64,000 bases of DNA from Suillus spraguei (GCA_016800925.1 JABCPU010000190.1:1-64000); one strand, 5' to 3'; shown: positions 10,052-21,960, counted from the stretch's first letter. A program made the numbers and translations. The notes: generated from the letters alone by a model not told the origin.

Positions 10052-11199
10052 AGTCGGCACTCTCTGATTGGAAGATTGAGGAGAACGTCCTCTATTTTAA
10101 GATCATGCCTATATTCCACTGGCCATCGTCCCGATATCCTGAAAAGGTATCATGATCATCCTACTGCGGGACATCCCGGTAGATTCAAAACTGAAGAACT
10201 CGCTAAGTGAGAAGCTTGGTGGCCCACTATGGGCTCTTATATTTGGAAATATGTTGAGGGTTGCGCCCTTTGTCAGAAAATGAAAGCTGATACGCATCCT
10301 GTTTGACCTCCGCTTGCCCCGATACCCTCGTCTGCGACTCGCCCCTTTTCTCAGATCTCTGTTAATCTTATCACTGACCTCCCTGTTCTGGAGGCTTTGA
10401 CAGTATCATGGTCGTGGTCGACCATGGCCTTATGAAGGGGGTAATTATTATCCCTTGTTTGAAAACCGTCACTTCTGAAGGGATTGCTAAACTATTTTTG
10501 AAACATGTTTACCGTCGATTTGGACTCCATGACAGAGTCATCTTGGATCGAGGTCTGCAGTTCCTATTGTGCTTCTCTAAAGAGCTTGCCCGACTTCTCG
10601 ACTACGTCATTGCTCCATCTATGGCTTATCACCCTCAGACTGATGGTCAAACGGAAAGGCTTAATCAAGAACTTGAAACATACCTACGCATCTATTGCCG
10701 TAACAATCCTGAAGATTGGGTAGAACACCTACCAATTGCTGAATTCGTCCACAACCACCGAAAACATGATGCAAGGAATGCATCACCCTTCTATCTCATG
10801 ATGGGATACAAACCACGCGCCATCCCTCACCTGATCCCCGATTCATCCGTCCCTGCAGCAGAAAATCGAGTACGATCCCTGCAGAAGATCCAAGAAGAAG
10901 CAATTGCCTGTCATAACATTGCAATGCAGACAATGGCCGAACGATCCTGAGGAGATAAGTACACTCCATGGAAGATCGGAGATAAGGTTTGGCTATCTGC
11001 CGCTAATCTCAGACTCAAACTCCCATCAAGGAAACTTGCGCCAAAGCAATACTGACCTTTCCCGATCATTGATGTCCTATCGCCCATCACATTCACACTT
11101 AAACTCCCTCTGCAGTGGAAAATTCATCCCACATTCCACGCTTCTGTCTTATCGTCCTATAGCGAAACGGACGTACACGGACCAAACTTCCCCGAACCA
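10052..11199 (+). pseudogene. Chromovirus integrase
   Basis: An HHCC zinc-binding segment is visible near 10150-10310 (HDHPTAGHPGRFKTEEL, then CALCQKMKADTH), broken by stops. The catalytic core follows in the open part 10408-10950: DRGLQFL, then AYHPQTDGQTERLNQELETYLR, which supply the second Asp and the Glu of the D-D-E triad. A stop (TGA) after AERS at 10948 interrupts the C-terminal part. Confidence 0.85.
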
Positions 11200-11394
11200 C
11201 CACCTGATATCATCGAAGAAGAAGAAGAATACAAAGTAGAAGCAATTCTTTCCCACAAAGGAACCGGCATTTGTCGACGCTATCTTGTTTCTTGGAAAGG
11301 ATATTCATCGGGAGATAATGAATGGCTCCCAGAAAAGAACTTGAAGAACTCTGCTCAAATCTTGAATGCTTATAAGAAGCAACACACCCTCTGA
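11200..11394 (+). pseudogene. Integrase C-terminal chromodomain
   Basis: An acidic run leads into YKVEAILSHKG, YLVSWKGYSSGDNEWLPEKNL and NAYKKQ before TGA at 11392. The YxVExIL...YLVxWKGY...WxP pattern is a chromodomain, which in chromoviruses steers integration toward marked chromatin. This small part is intact though the integrase before it is not. Confidence 0.9.
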
Positions 11395-11448
11395 TTATCC
11401 TTCAGTCAATCAACCGCACAGCACTTGATCAACTAAAACTGTTTGAAA

Positions 11449-12474
11449 ATGTCTTTCCCCACTGCATACATTACTCCCGTCACTGTTGCTAACAATGACT
11501 CCGACTCCGATGCAGAAAACTACGGAACCCTTACCACAGAAATCGACAACACCTCCTATATTGAAGCCGCCCTTCTATGTGAAGGACACGCCCTCGAAAT
11601 CGAAAGAATCCTCACTGAAAGAGGCGCTTTCCCTGCTTTACTCCTCGTCAACATCATTCGCACCACAGCCCTCGTTGAAGCCACTGCCAACGAGACCACA
11701 GAAATCATATACCACCATCGTCTCCTTCATCTTCAAAAACGCATTCGTTCTTACGCTATGCTGTTGCTTGCCAATTCCTTTAAGAGCGATGTTGAAGAAG
11801 CTATTCACATCGTGGCCGAACGTCGAGCAGGTGTTGCTCGACCTCCCTCTCTGCAAACAGATACGCCACTTCCTATACCACCACCCCCTTCTTCATGCAT
11901 GTATTCTAGTCTTGATGCCCTTGCTGGCTTATGCACTGCTGTCCAAGAGATCGGACAGCTCACCAACGCGGTTGTCGAAACCATCCAGCAATCAGTTGCT
12001 GAAACTAGAGCAGCCAGAAACTTAGTTGAAGAAGCCATCACTGACCTACAACAAACGCAAGCCAATCTCGCCTCTCCACGAACCCCATCTCCCATTGAAC
12101 AACCGACCTTTTCGCCCTCTGTTATAGCCTCCCATGATCATCCCGCGTGGCTATATGAGCCCTGTACAGAAGAACAGTGTGAAGCTGCAAAGAGGTTAGG
12201 AATTCCTGTCACTGAATTAACAGCACTCGGCCCTCGACTTCACGACCTTCACATTCATCCTCCCATGTCCATCCTGTCATCGTTTGGTCCAATGGATCCA
12301 GTCTCGCCAGTCTTAGTAAAAGACTTCGGCATAACCTCTCCATCCCCCTCTGACGAACTTCTTGCGGTTGCCAAACGAGGAACAACCCCTGATCTCCCAA
12401 CGTCAGCATATGCTCTCTCCCTGGCCCAGCAGGTGCAACAACACCCTTGCCTTAAAACATATGAAACAGAATAA
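11449..12474 (+). CDS. Chromovirus third ORF, 341 aa, after pol
   Basis: The ATG at 11449 (MSFPTAYITPVTV) starts an uninterrupted frame 55 bp after the pol stop. It has an acidic start (NNDSDSDAENYGTLTTEIDN), a helical middle, a Pro-rich linker and a second helical part with IQQSVAETRAARNLVEEAITDLQQ. No signal peptide or membrane segment is seen, so it is not an envelope protein. It runs to 12474; the adjoining frame continues with two zinc knuckles and the original protein was probably longer (next entry). Function unknown; RNA binding is an inference from the knuckles. It is the only long intact frame in a broken element. Confidence 0.75.
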   Translation: MSFPTAYITPVTVANNDSDSDAENYGTLTTEIDNTSYIEAALLCEGHALEIERILTERGAFPALLLVNIIRTTALVEATANETTEIIYHHRLLHLQKRIRSYAMLLLANSFKSDVEEAIHIVAERRAGVARPPSLQTDTPLPIPPPPSSCMYSSLDALAGLCTAVQEIGQLTNAVVETIQQSVAETRAARNLVEEAITDLQQTQANLASPRTPSPIEQPTFSPSVIASHDHPAWLYEPCTEEQCEAAKRLGIPVTELTALGPRLHDLHIHPPMSILSSFGPMDPVSPVLVKDFGITSPSPSDELLAVAKRGTTPDLPTSAYALSLAQQVQQHPCLKTYETE

Positions 12475-12805
12475 GGGGAAGAAGCGGGCCAGATCCGTCA
12501 GCCCCAAACCTATCATTTCGCCATCACCATTACGCAAGTCCATTTCTAATCCCGATGAAAACATGAAATGTTGCGTCTGTGGACTACTTGGGCATCGTCA
12601 AAAGAACTGTGCAGAATATCAGTGCAAGGTTTGCAGATACTGGTCACCTACCCACCTATCCATTTACTGTCCTTGACGAGTCGGGACTCCCCCCTTTACG
12701 TTAACTTGGAAAGATGACGGATTCTACGATGCACTTCGTTCTTGGGAACGACAGCTTGACGAAGAACGAATCCAAGCAGAGAAAAGGAGGGACTCTAAAT
12801 GACAT
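12475..12805 (+). pseudogene. C-terminal zinc-knuckle part of the third ORF, frameshifted
   Basis: In the next frame the sequence continues KGKKRARSVSPKP, then CCVCGLLGHRQKNC (C-X2-C-X4-H-X4-C), then CKVCRYWSPTHLSIYC (C-X2-C-X6-H-X4-C). After a TGA near 12674 a basic tail DALRSWERQLDEERIQAEKR remains. The most economical reading is one longer protein broken by one frameshift near 12440-12474 and one later stop. Confidence 0.65.
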
Positions 12806-12939
12806 GCCGGTGCTGAAGAAGCCGCGTACATGAGAAGTGGATCCTTTGCTGATGAGGACTATGAGTATAGCAATGATCCCATTTACTATGAGAACCAGGA
12901 CGAGTAAAGTTAGTGACTTTATGTGTAAAAAGGGGGTAA

Positions 12940-13414
12940 TGTTACAATTGTACGTGCCCCTATTCATTCTTTTCTTGTCTCTTTACTTGTATATCATGTC
13001 ACATGACTCTGACTCATATGCTCAACGCATCTGTACTATAGTTGCCTTCCTTATTTGGATATGCACTTACATTCTCACGTCTCTCTTGGTCCGTGCGCAC
13101 ATATTGGTCTATTTAAGCACATTGTACTTGTAGTAGATTCTTTACTTTAATCTTACTGGGTTTTACCTGGAACATCCTTCGCTTAGGTCTCCAACCTAAG
13201 TCGTCTTGAATTGTCTCTAAGTCTAAGCACTCCTTAGTCTGAGTCTCTATTCTCGTAGAACCTCTTAGACTTGTCTTTGAGGCCGAACCTTTGATCGTAC
13301 TTGGAATGCATTCCTTGTACTTTCACCTTGTCCTCTTCTGGACATTGTAGAACCTCCCAGAAGACCGACTGTGTCTTTTCACTGTCGCTGGTGATGCCAT
13401 CCCAGTTCATAACA
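12940..13414 (+). repeat. 3' LTR of the chromovirus, 475 bp
   Basis: Starts TGTTACAATTG right after the polypurine tract and ends ATAACA before CTTGA. It keeps GGTCTATTTAAGCACATTG, a TATA-like core promoter absent from the 5' LTR. Confidence 0.93.
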
Positions 13415-13667
13415 CTTGATGTGCCCTTATGCAGACTTATTTACACTTAACTGCCTTGGTGAAATTGAATCTACTTGTCCAAAATTTCAATGTGAATGAA
13501 TTCAGATAAAAATGTTGAGATATATTAATATACATGTTTTATTATATTTCACACTCGAAAAATATAAGATATGCCAGGTGAATGATGTGAGAGAGAGCAA
13601 ACAAGTTTTGAGATAAGTGAGTTAAGCTGATTAAGCACGTCAAGGAATGTGTGAATTTCCTGATGTA

Positions 13668-14009
13668 GAATTATGTAAGTGCTGCGCAGGAGCCTGATTG
13701 TTGACTCTATTTTTGTCATTTTCTTGCTTCTCTTTAGTTCTTGCTTCCTAGTCCATCATACTGTAGGGTATGTCAGAATGACACAGTGAGTCACCATTGT
13801 CATCTTCTTTCAAAGCTCTCACTAATACTCACCCCAGTGACAGAAAAACAGACATCACCCGCCATATCATATTGCACTGTTTTCAACAATCTATGCACCT
13901 CTCAAGTCCTACTTTGTGCTGCAGCTTCATGAGCTTGATGGATTCTTGAACAAGTTTTAGTTGTTTATAAATGGTACATGTGTGTATTTTATCTGTGTAG
14001 CTGCCTGCA
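13668..14009. other. Upstream region of the hAT gene
   Basis: No coding sequence recognised. It is AT-rich, with TTTCTTGCTTCTC tracts, and probably belongs to the 5' part of the hAT transposon. No terminal inverted repeat could be fixed. Confidence 0.3.
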
Positions 14010-15784
14010 ATGACTGGCATGACAGGCACAGTTCTCACTGATGGTGAAGATGAGGATGAGCCACGTGTTGTGCATCCCATACAAAAATCAAACCCACTGT
14101 TGCCCTCCTTCAACACTCAGAGAAAGCAGCTCTTCCATCCCAAACAAAAGCTATCAATGATTTCCATGCAGCTGAGGCTGCCAAGCATGCTTCAGAGGTT
14201 TCTCAGCCTGCTGCACTCACAGCACCTGTACCAGCCACATAATTAGCGCCTCTTCCATCCAACAAATGTGTGTGTCCCGATGATGCCCTCAATGACAATA
14301 AATCTGGTGATATGGAGCACGAGAATGCTTGTGTCAACCCTAAGCATGCTAGAAGGAAGCACAAGTCCCCAGAGAAATCCCCAGAGTTAGTTGATGAAGA
14401 TGGGGTTCTTGTTGATGTCGATGTCTCTACCGCAGACCAAGGGTCATCTCGGGAAGGCAAAACTGCTGACATCATTGACAACTTCTTCAGTGCAGCGTTT
14501 GAACACACTGGCACCAATGGAAAAGTGAAGAAGCACAGAAAGTGCAATATTTGCCCGTAATTTTGCCTTTGCACTGTCATAGTACTTACTCACTCAATCA
14601 TTTGTAGGAAAAAATGTATTCTCGTCAATGAAGCCACTACCCTTTGTCATCATGCCGAGGCACATTTTGGTGGCAAGTATCGGAAGTGGGCAAGTGAAAA
14701 TTTGTTCGAGTCCATGTTACCTGGTGACATCAAGGCTCGCAAGGAGAAGGCTGTGCAGCAATGAATCAATGCCCATCTCACCGAACACAAGCTTGACGAA
14801 CGAGTCATACCATACTCTGATAAGTTGTTTAAGCAAGCTGCCATTGAATGGCTTGTAGCCACTGATCAAGTATGCCTGCTTCCCTCTATTCAACATCACA
14901 ACTGACATCTTTTTTTCTAGCCCATACAAGCACTCGAACACCCCAAGTTCAAAGAGATGGTTGACATTGCTTCTCGTGCAACCAACAGAGTCAAGATTCC
15001 GGGTAGGGAGGCGACTCGTGCCGAAATCATGAGGATGTTCAAAAACCACCTTACAAGGCTCAGGAACATGCTGAATGTGAGTAATGTTTTGTCTATTGAT
15101 TGTACTTTGTATAATTAGGCTTTGTAGAGCACCACCATCAAGGGCAATGTCAATGCCACCTGTGACACATGGCAGGCAGGCAATGTTGATGGTTTTTTGC
15201 CATCACAGGGCACTGGATCGAGGAGAAGGCACCAATGCTATGGGAAATTCAAAGTTCACTCCTTGGGTTCACAAAGGTCAATAACGCGCATAATGGCAAA
15301 CGACTCGCTGGTGCCTTATTTAAGATTCTTGATTGTGTTGGGATTACACATAAGGTCAGTTCGGTTTACTCCTACAGACTATATCACACTCATATCTTAC
15401 TATAGCTTGGGCATGTAATATGTGACAATGCTGCAAACAATGGGACAACAATGGAAGAATTTGTGCAGCTTTATGAGGTTAAACACCACAAGGTGTTACC
15501 CTGGACCGAGTGCAAAACTAAGTAAGTCCTGTCATCATCAACTCACTACTGTGACACTAACTCTTTTATATAGCTGCCTGGCTCATGTCATTAATCTAGC
15601 CATGCACACCTTGATTGCCACATATAGCAAAGCGCTGCATTACAATCCACATGACCCGAAAGGTCACGAACCGACCACTCAAGATGAGATTGGTCTTATT
15701 CACAGTATTTGTGTCAAGGTATGCTTGTTGGCATCATAACACACTAAAGTATGTAGTGATTACCAAGCATTTGCAGCCGGAAAT

Positions 15785-17165
15785 AGCTGAAATACCTTTA
15801 CCTTGACCACCATTGTCGACCACCGCCTCAGCTCACATCCATTGTCGTTCGCCATCATCCCTTCATTGCATATTGGCCCTTAGTTCATCTCCATCGCCCT
15901 CTCATCACTTAATCATCTGGATTCTGTCAAAAACAAACAAAACTCTCATTAACGCTGTCAAATATCATACCCATACCTGCGCCACTCATTCAAATTCTCA
16001 TACTCTCTGTGTACCACTTCTCTACTCTACCCTGCCAGGTCCAACACCACTCCCTTTAGCCTCTGTTTCACCTAATCATTCGGCCTTTCCATACCCGAGG
16101 ACCCTTAGCATTCACAGTATAAAATAGTTCATGTACACTTGTTTCTACAGGCAATCTAGAGGCAATCAGATCAGTCTTACAGTCCAGCCTCACAGTCTAG
16201 CATCGTCTTGTATCGCGCTTGTTAAGACCATACTCAAAGGTAGAGAGATCCGAAGGGCTTTGGCCTCAGTTCATGCACTGTGCCCCTTTCTCAAGTAATG
16301 CCCCTTATTTCAGGGAGAAGTTATTCGTCCGAAGATCCGGAAGGAGTTGCGTGACGGATCCGGGCGTCTGAAGGTATCGGATATGATACATCCGAAGGTT
16401 ATTCGGAACGTAAGAATAGAACAAAGATTGAGGCTAGCTTCGGAATGAGTTCCTAACTAGAAACTAACGGAGGTAGACTATCTGAAGATAGAGTCTGAGA
16501 TATAGACTATAGGAATCAATCCTAAGTCTCGGAAGGTGACTTAGAGCAGAAAGTGGCTTAAGTCCGGAGGAAGCAGAATGAGTAGAATCTAAGATGGATA
16601 TTCGAACTAAGGTTCTACGGAGATTTACAAGTGGTTTATATACTGTAAGTATCTGAGATGGATAATCAACAGGTCCGGGACCGAGGGCTATGTATGAAGT
16701 GTAATGGAAGTCTATTAGTTAATGCACAGCGGATCAGTAAGCACGAATCGGAAATGAACACAGGTAACGGATCAGTGACGTAGGAGGGAAATATACATAG
16801 CCGGAATACCGGAAACAGGAGGAATGACGAAAGGAGATAGACGCGGATATACACAAGGGAGTTAAGGTGCAAGAAGTGAGCACATTCGGATGGGTGGTCC
16901 GGACAGGATCTGTGGACCGGACGGATATGGAATCGATCGGATCTGATCAGATATGGTCGGATCTGAGATTAGAAGTATGGTATATGACAGCGCTCATCAT
17001 TATCAATCATCTTTTGTCACAGAATTATAGCTCTACCTATCGCATAACTATCGCTAACGACTCATCTAACCATTCAGCATGTTCTTATCTTAGCAGGTCC
17101 CACACCCTATGAAAACTCGCAGCTGGAGCCTTAGTGCTTCTTACAAGTATACTAAAGTATTAATG
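15785..17165. mobile_element. Insertion in the hAT gene carrying a solo LTR
   Basis: hAT-like coding stops near 15785 and resumes near 17170 after CCTGTAG. Outside the solo LTR at 16220-16989 the inserted DNA is C/T-rich and has TATAAAATA at about 16118. It looks like another LTR into which the 770-bp LTR jumped. Its own ends are not resolved. Confidence 0.5.
16220..16989 (+). repeat. Solo LTR, 770-bp family, copy 1 (TSD GCGCT)
   Basis: Starts TGTTAAGACC and ends TATATGACA, flanked on both sides by GCGCT (16215-16219 and 16990-16994). No internal retrotransposon sequence is attached, so it is a solo LTR left by LTR-LTR recombination. It is the reverse orientation of the copies at 23396 and 35803. 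Confidence 0.93.
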
Positions 17166-18412
17166 TCCTGTAGGAACAGTCATCTGCAAAATGAAATGTA
17201 CAGGAGTGTCCCAGCCAACCCAACTGTTAATTGACATGAAAGTTCAGCGGTCGTCAATGTGTATCATGCTTAATCATGCCGAGGCAAACAAGGAGGTATG
17301 TATTTTGTATTGTTGAAACTTACTATCACTATAGCATGTTGACACTTTTGTGTACAAGATAGGTCGTCAAGAGTGCAATTTGACCAAACACATGAAGATC
17401 AACTTTCTTCAACTCTCGATGGCTGAATGGACATGCGCTGGCCAATTCGTGGATCTCTTTTCAGTATGTCAATTTCTAATTTGCCTATGCTTGTTTCTAA
17501 TCTTAATCTTTCAGCATGCTGATGTGGCGCAGCAAGCATTCTCATCAGAATGCAGCTCAACACTGCATCTTGCAATTCCGGCATTGAAACACTCTACAAA
17601 GCCTGGTCCTTACGTGCTGAAAGGTCGAAATATTTGAGGTTTGCTACATCACTCCAAGCAGTGGCCATGAAGGTAGACAAGTATTATGAGAAGATGATGA
17701 AGTTGCCTGCATATATAATGGCAATGTGTAAGACATTGTTTAGTTAATGTTGGATAATTGGTCTGATTTTTACAAATGCAGTACTTGATCCAGTGGGGAA
17801 AATGGTGTATTTCAAGTGGCACTGGCAAGAAGATTTACATGACGAAGTGCTTACAACTGCAGAGAAAGTGGTGCATCAACCAAATTTCAACTTCATGCAT
17901 AGGTCTGATTCTGCTGCCAGTTCAAAGCTCGTTATCTCGAGTTGAATGAAGAAGGTACATCATTGTTGTTGTTGCAGCCTGCATCCAAGAAAAGTAAAGT
18001 GGGCGGCCGCAAGTCTCTCATTTGAGAAGTCCTTAGTGATTCAGAGGACGACCTGTCTGTGAACCCCACTCTTGCTTCTATTGGCAATCCATTGCGGCCA
18101 TGGAGGGCTGAGGTTATGAGTTATATTGAGACTATCGAGGCCACTCTACCAGCTGGCATGACCATCATTCAATGGTGGGGGGTACATGTGTGCCTTATAC
18201 TACTTAAAATATTCATGCTAATGATTTTGTTTAAGATCAATGCACTGAGATATCCAGTGTGGGCTTCACTCGCACAAGACTACCTATCTACCATGTCATC
18301 ATCCATAAAGTGGGTTCAAATATTGTGGAATTACAATGTCATCCAAGGTCATGCACGTGACCATCACCCTGCTCCACAAGAAAATCAGGACCCAAACACT
18401 CATTCACAATGA

Positions 18413-19420
18413 TAATTTATTTGTACATGTATGTGTCCTGTTTCTTCCACAGTAAATGACTAGTTCTTTTGTGCTTTTGGTAGTTTTGTCCAACATACTC
18501 CAGATAGTATCATTCTGATAGATATTGTATAAATTTTAGGGGTAGACAAAGCTTTGTAAACCTTTATATTTTTGGGTCAATTACCTGATGCTTCATAGTT
18601 GTGAACCTTCCTTCTGTCATGGCATTATTGATTAATCTAGCTCAACTGTTGACTTCTGCCACACCTTCACTTCAACTGCAAGCATGAGTGAAATCAGGAT
18701 CTTTTCTCAATCATAAAATTTTGTAAGAAAATCAGGGAAGCTTCTTTCCTCAATAAGGCTAAACATAACAATGTGATTGTTGATAGCAGAATTACGCTAG
18801 TTCTAGTGATTATGTACTATATATCATTATATATGGCCTTGTACTTTCTTTATCCCTGCCATTGGCTTAACACATACATCAGTAAATCCCAATTTTCCCA
18901 TAGATGTCACAAACTTGAGGTCTTGCGACAGCAAGTCACAGAGCCTCACAGTTTGCACAGGTTCACAGTACAAAGTCCAAATCCACCCACAGATTTCAAT
19001 ATGTATTATGGCCTGTAAAAACTCAGAGTCTCAAATGTGCCATACTACTAGTGTCACAAGCATAGTGTAGTATTGATAATTATATACTTGTGGTACCAGC
19101 ACAAAAATTGAAGTACTAACAGCATAATTCAACATGAAGTTCGAGGCTCACTAGATGATAGTACTGATTTAATAAATTGACAACACAAATTGTACTATAC
19201 TACATATGAGGTTTCAACATAAGTTTTGCATACAATACATAGGAACAGTAATGATGACAAGACAGCATAATATGATGTAATGAAAATATTAATAAAGCTG
19301 AATTATGGGAAGCTGACCATGTGAGACATTTGATGTTGTTCCTGTAAAGAAGTTAGAAACCAATATTAATGCAGAGTGCATGTCACACTTATGACATAAA
19401 CATGATCCACCACCTTATTC
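18413..19420. other. AT-rich stretch without genes
   Basis: No coding sequence, tandem repeat or element ends recognised. The left part may be the 3' end of the hAT element. Confidence 0.3.
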
Positions 19421-19870
19421 CTAAGGGATATGACTAGGAGGTATAGACCAACCATGTGCATTGAAAACAATCCTCATGCATCTCAGGCTGAGATCTGTAT
19501 CATCTAGCCTCTTCTCAGCGGCTTCTGCTTGGAATTCAAGTAGGCTTGTGAACACCTCATTTTCTCGCACTACACAATCTGTGAGCACCTTCTGAGCCTG
19601 GTAAACATCATGCTTGGCTCTCACAAGATTCAACATAATCTTTGCCTCAGATTCAGCTGGTTCTTGGACAGACTATATTGAAATGTAAATTGTACAAGAA
19701 TAATGGACAACATGGATGACTCACCATAGTATTTACAGCTTCAAGAACTTCATATAGGTTGCACATACCATTAACATCATGATTGTCATCATGAATTTCT
19801 TCATGTGAGTGAGTACCAGTATGAGAGCAGGAAGCACTTGCTGACAGTGATTGCAAAGTACTAAGATCAA
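19421..19870 (-). pseudogene. Unidentified two-exon fragment, probably transposon companion gene
   Basis: Minus-strand exons (…MCNLYEVLEAVNTM, then a GTGAGT intron of about 50 bp, then VQEPAESEAKIMLNLVRAKHDVYQAQKVL...) form a short helical protein ending HGWSIPPSHIP. I do not recognise the family. It lies head-to-head with the Plavaka-like piece at 20007 and could be the second gene of that element. Confidence 0.3.
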
Positions 19871-20006
19871 ACTTGAGTGGCAAAGATAACATGAGGAGAA
19901 GAATGGACTCACGGAAAATACTGGACCATTTGATCTGTATATGCTGCATGCTAGTATACTCTTTCTCTGTGATCAGCTTTCTCCATGATCAGCTTTCTCC
20001 ACAAGC

Positions 20007-20640
20007 ATGCCACCAGCTCATTGTCCATCATGCGGAAAAGAATTCAGGGATCATAATTCCATTGCTCACCATATGAGCCAACCATGGTCTGGATGCAATA
20101 CATGGTTAGAAGATTTAATTCAGCTTAACTCCACGCTCCCACCCAGTGAAGACTTGGCAGATGATCCTATGCAGTGGGTGACATTGATGAATCTTATAAT
20201 TTTCACCATGAACAAGGAGACAATTCTTACTATGAGCAAGGAGAGTATTTTAATGAGGGCCAAAATTGGGGCAGCTGAAGTAACCAACTATTTTCCCAAG
20301 CCCCTGCTAGCCTTTAAGAAGGGCCACACATTTTTGAGCTTGTTTGATGCTGATGAAAACAGTATCTATCACAAAACAAACCCATATTATCCATTTGCCA
20401 GCTGGAAGGAATGGGAGATGGCAGCATGACAGCATGGCTCCTGCATTTGGGCCTGAGCATGGGCAAGATAGATTCTTTCCTGTCACTAGAGATGGTGAGT
20501 TCCTTAACTTCAAACACATTATATTGGCAGCTTGATTCAGAGAGCATTTAGATAAATGATTTACCTCTATCATTCCACTCAGCCAAAGAGTTGCAAGGTC
20601 AAGCTGAAATGCTGCCAGGCATCACCAAAAGTCCAAAACT
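20007..20640 (+). pseudogene. Plavaka-like transposase, N-terminal fragment
   Basis: It begins with a C2H2-like finger, CPSCGKEFRDHNSIAHHMSQPWSGCNTWLE. Further on is FKKGHTFLSLFDADENSIYHKTNPYYPFASWKEWEMA, the block found in Plavaka-type (CACTA-related) transposase genes of agaricomycetes. A stop follows at about 20427, and a later piece encodes AKELQGQAEMLPGITKSP in the expected order. The catalytic core is absent here. Family assignment is from memory of these proteins. Confidence 0.65.
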
Positions 20641-21960
20641 TAGGTAAGACATGCTCAAGTCTTATCATCCAACATCAGCCCCCCACACCCACCAGGGCCT
20701 ATCAGCCCAGACAACCTCAGGTCATCCTAGAAGGTCAGATCATGAAACTGGATTTGCTCATTTAACCATCAGCTGATGGGTCATGCATCATAACGAACAT
20801 GTGATGACTGCTTAGCAGCCCTGAGCAATTTCACACACCTTATAATGGCTTATCCCAGTGGTATGGTATTATAAGCACATATCTTTCTTGTAGTACATGA
20901 AATTGATTATATACACTGATCTACTGTAAATGCAAGCATGAACTAAATGAGACAGTGAGGAAGTGAATGCATGAATTTCTGAATTGTACAAGTATGAAAC
21001 AAACAAACTGCAAATGAGGATATCATGACAAGAGAGAATATGTGAATGTGTGAACTATCGTACAAGACCAACCAGTGAGTAGAATTAGCAATGGCAGAAG
21101 TGAGCAGGTGAATGATGTGCCAGACAAGGCAAACTGCTTTCATACCATCAGAAAAATATTTAGAAAAATAGAGAGTACATACCAGAAAACATGAACTACT
21201 TTTTGCATTTGCATTTCTTACTAGTAGCAGTGGTGGTCTTCTTTTGGCCCTTCCTGCCACACTTTTGAATGACTGTACTGTTAGCCACAGTCTCGTCTTT
21301 GCTCAGTGAGCTGTCCAGTTTGTCAATCTCCAACTCCTCCTACTTACACTTCTTAATCTGGTCAGACACAGGAGTGGGAGCTTTCAGAGATGCCGAGGTA
21401 GGCATGGAAGTTGAACTCATGCTGGCTAATTTTCAGGTTGGTTAGATAGGACACTATTTAGGGAGGAATCTCCGCTGCAGGGAAAGAATGGTTATCTCAG
21501 GAGGTGGAGATATAGTGGTTGGGGAAGTAGTGGGTGTGGAGGTAGCAGCCAGGGATGTAGTAGGTGTTGAGGTAGTGGGCACGCAAGGATGCACGGTTGA
21601 AATGTTGGGATTGCCGGTAGGCTGGGATTTAACTGGGGGAAGGACAGAGGTGGCAGACTGAAAATAGAAATGTATTGGTCAAAAATGTCATAAGATACTA
21701 GACAAAGAAAAAACCTGGACACGTGCTGCCACTGCACGCTTTGCACACTGCTTCTTCAAAAGAACAAGGTCATCATTGTCCTTGTCATCATCACTGATGT
21801 TGAACAATTGGATGCCCTGTTTATTGCCAAAGACCGCTGTGACAAGCAAACTCACGCTGAGATTGAAACAGCACATTTGTGTATAGGTGTCACATGGGTA
21901 TCATTATCCTTACCTTTCAGCTTCACTGTCCCTTGCCATGACATTTTACCATGCATTACC
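20641..21960 (-). pseudogene. Remnants of a Lys/Ser/Thr-rich gene, minus strand
   Basis: Minus-strand pieces include IQLFNISDDDKDNDDLVLLKKQCAKRAVAARVQ (21820-21715), then after a GT-AG gap a Thr/Pro-rich stretch (21660-21495), and further down MSSTSMPTSASLKAPTPVSDQIKKC...ELEIDKLDSSLSKDET (about 21420-21220) ending KKCKCKK. One or more stops interrupt it. No domain is recognised. It could be an accessory gene of a DNA transposon. Confidence 0.3.

Larger units (their letters stand above)
5903..13414 (+). mobile_element. Ty3/gypsy chromovirus, 7.5 kb, degenerate
   Basis: Two LTRs (5903-6346 and 12940-13414) begin TGTTAC and end TAACA, flanked by the 5-bp duplication CTTGA. A polypurine tract AAAAAGGGGGTAA lies just before the 3' LTR. 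Internal order is Gag, protease, reverse transcriptase, RNase H, integrase, chromodomain, then a further ORF. The RT-RH-IN order and chromodomain place it among chromoviruses of the Ty3/gypsy group. Gag-Pol carries several frameshifts and stops, so this copy cannot move by itself. A solo LTR of the same family lies at 31990-32458. Confidence 0.93.
5877..13665. mobile_element. Second MITE copy, split by an LTR retrotransposon
   Basis: MITE sequence occupies 5877-5902 and 13420-13665, about 272 bp in total, with TA flanks at 5875-5876 and 13666-13667. Everything between is the inserted chromovirus plus one copy of its 5-bp target duplication CTTGA (5898-5902 and 13415-13419). The right inverted repeat here matches the left one better than in copy 1. 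Confidence 0.9.
14010..18412 (+). pseudogene. hAT-family transposase with BED finger, many exons, broken
   Basis: Exonic pieces are joined by short GT-AG introns. After an acidic N-terminus, KKHRKCNICP is spliced to KKCILVNEATTLCHHAEAHFGGKY, a BED-type zinc finger. Next come VIPYSDKLFKQAAIEWLVATDQ|PIQALEHP and IKGNVNATCDTWQAGNVDGFFAITGHWIE, then LGHVICDNAANNGTTMEEF and CLAHVINLAMHTLIA. After an insertion (about 15785-17165) follow MKVQRSSMCIMLNHAEANKE, SMAEWTCAGQFVDLFS, KAWSLRAERSKYL, YYEKMMKLPAYIMAM|LDPVGKM and finally WWG|INALRYPVWASLAQDYLSTMSS, the hAT dimerisation region. Stops are visible, for example TGA near 14762. The insertion carries a solo LTR. No terminal repeats were found. Confidence 0.85.
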
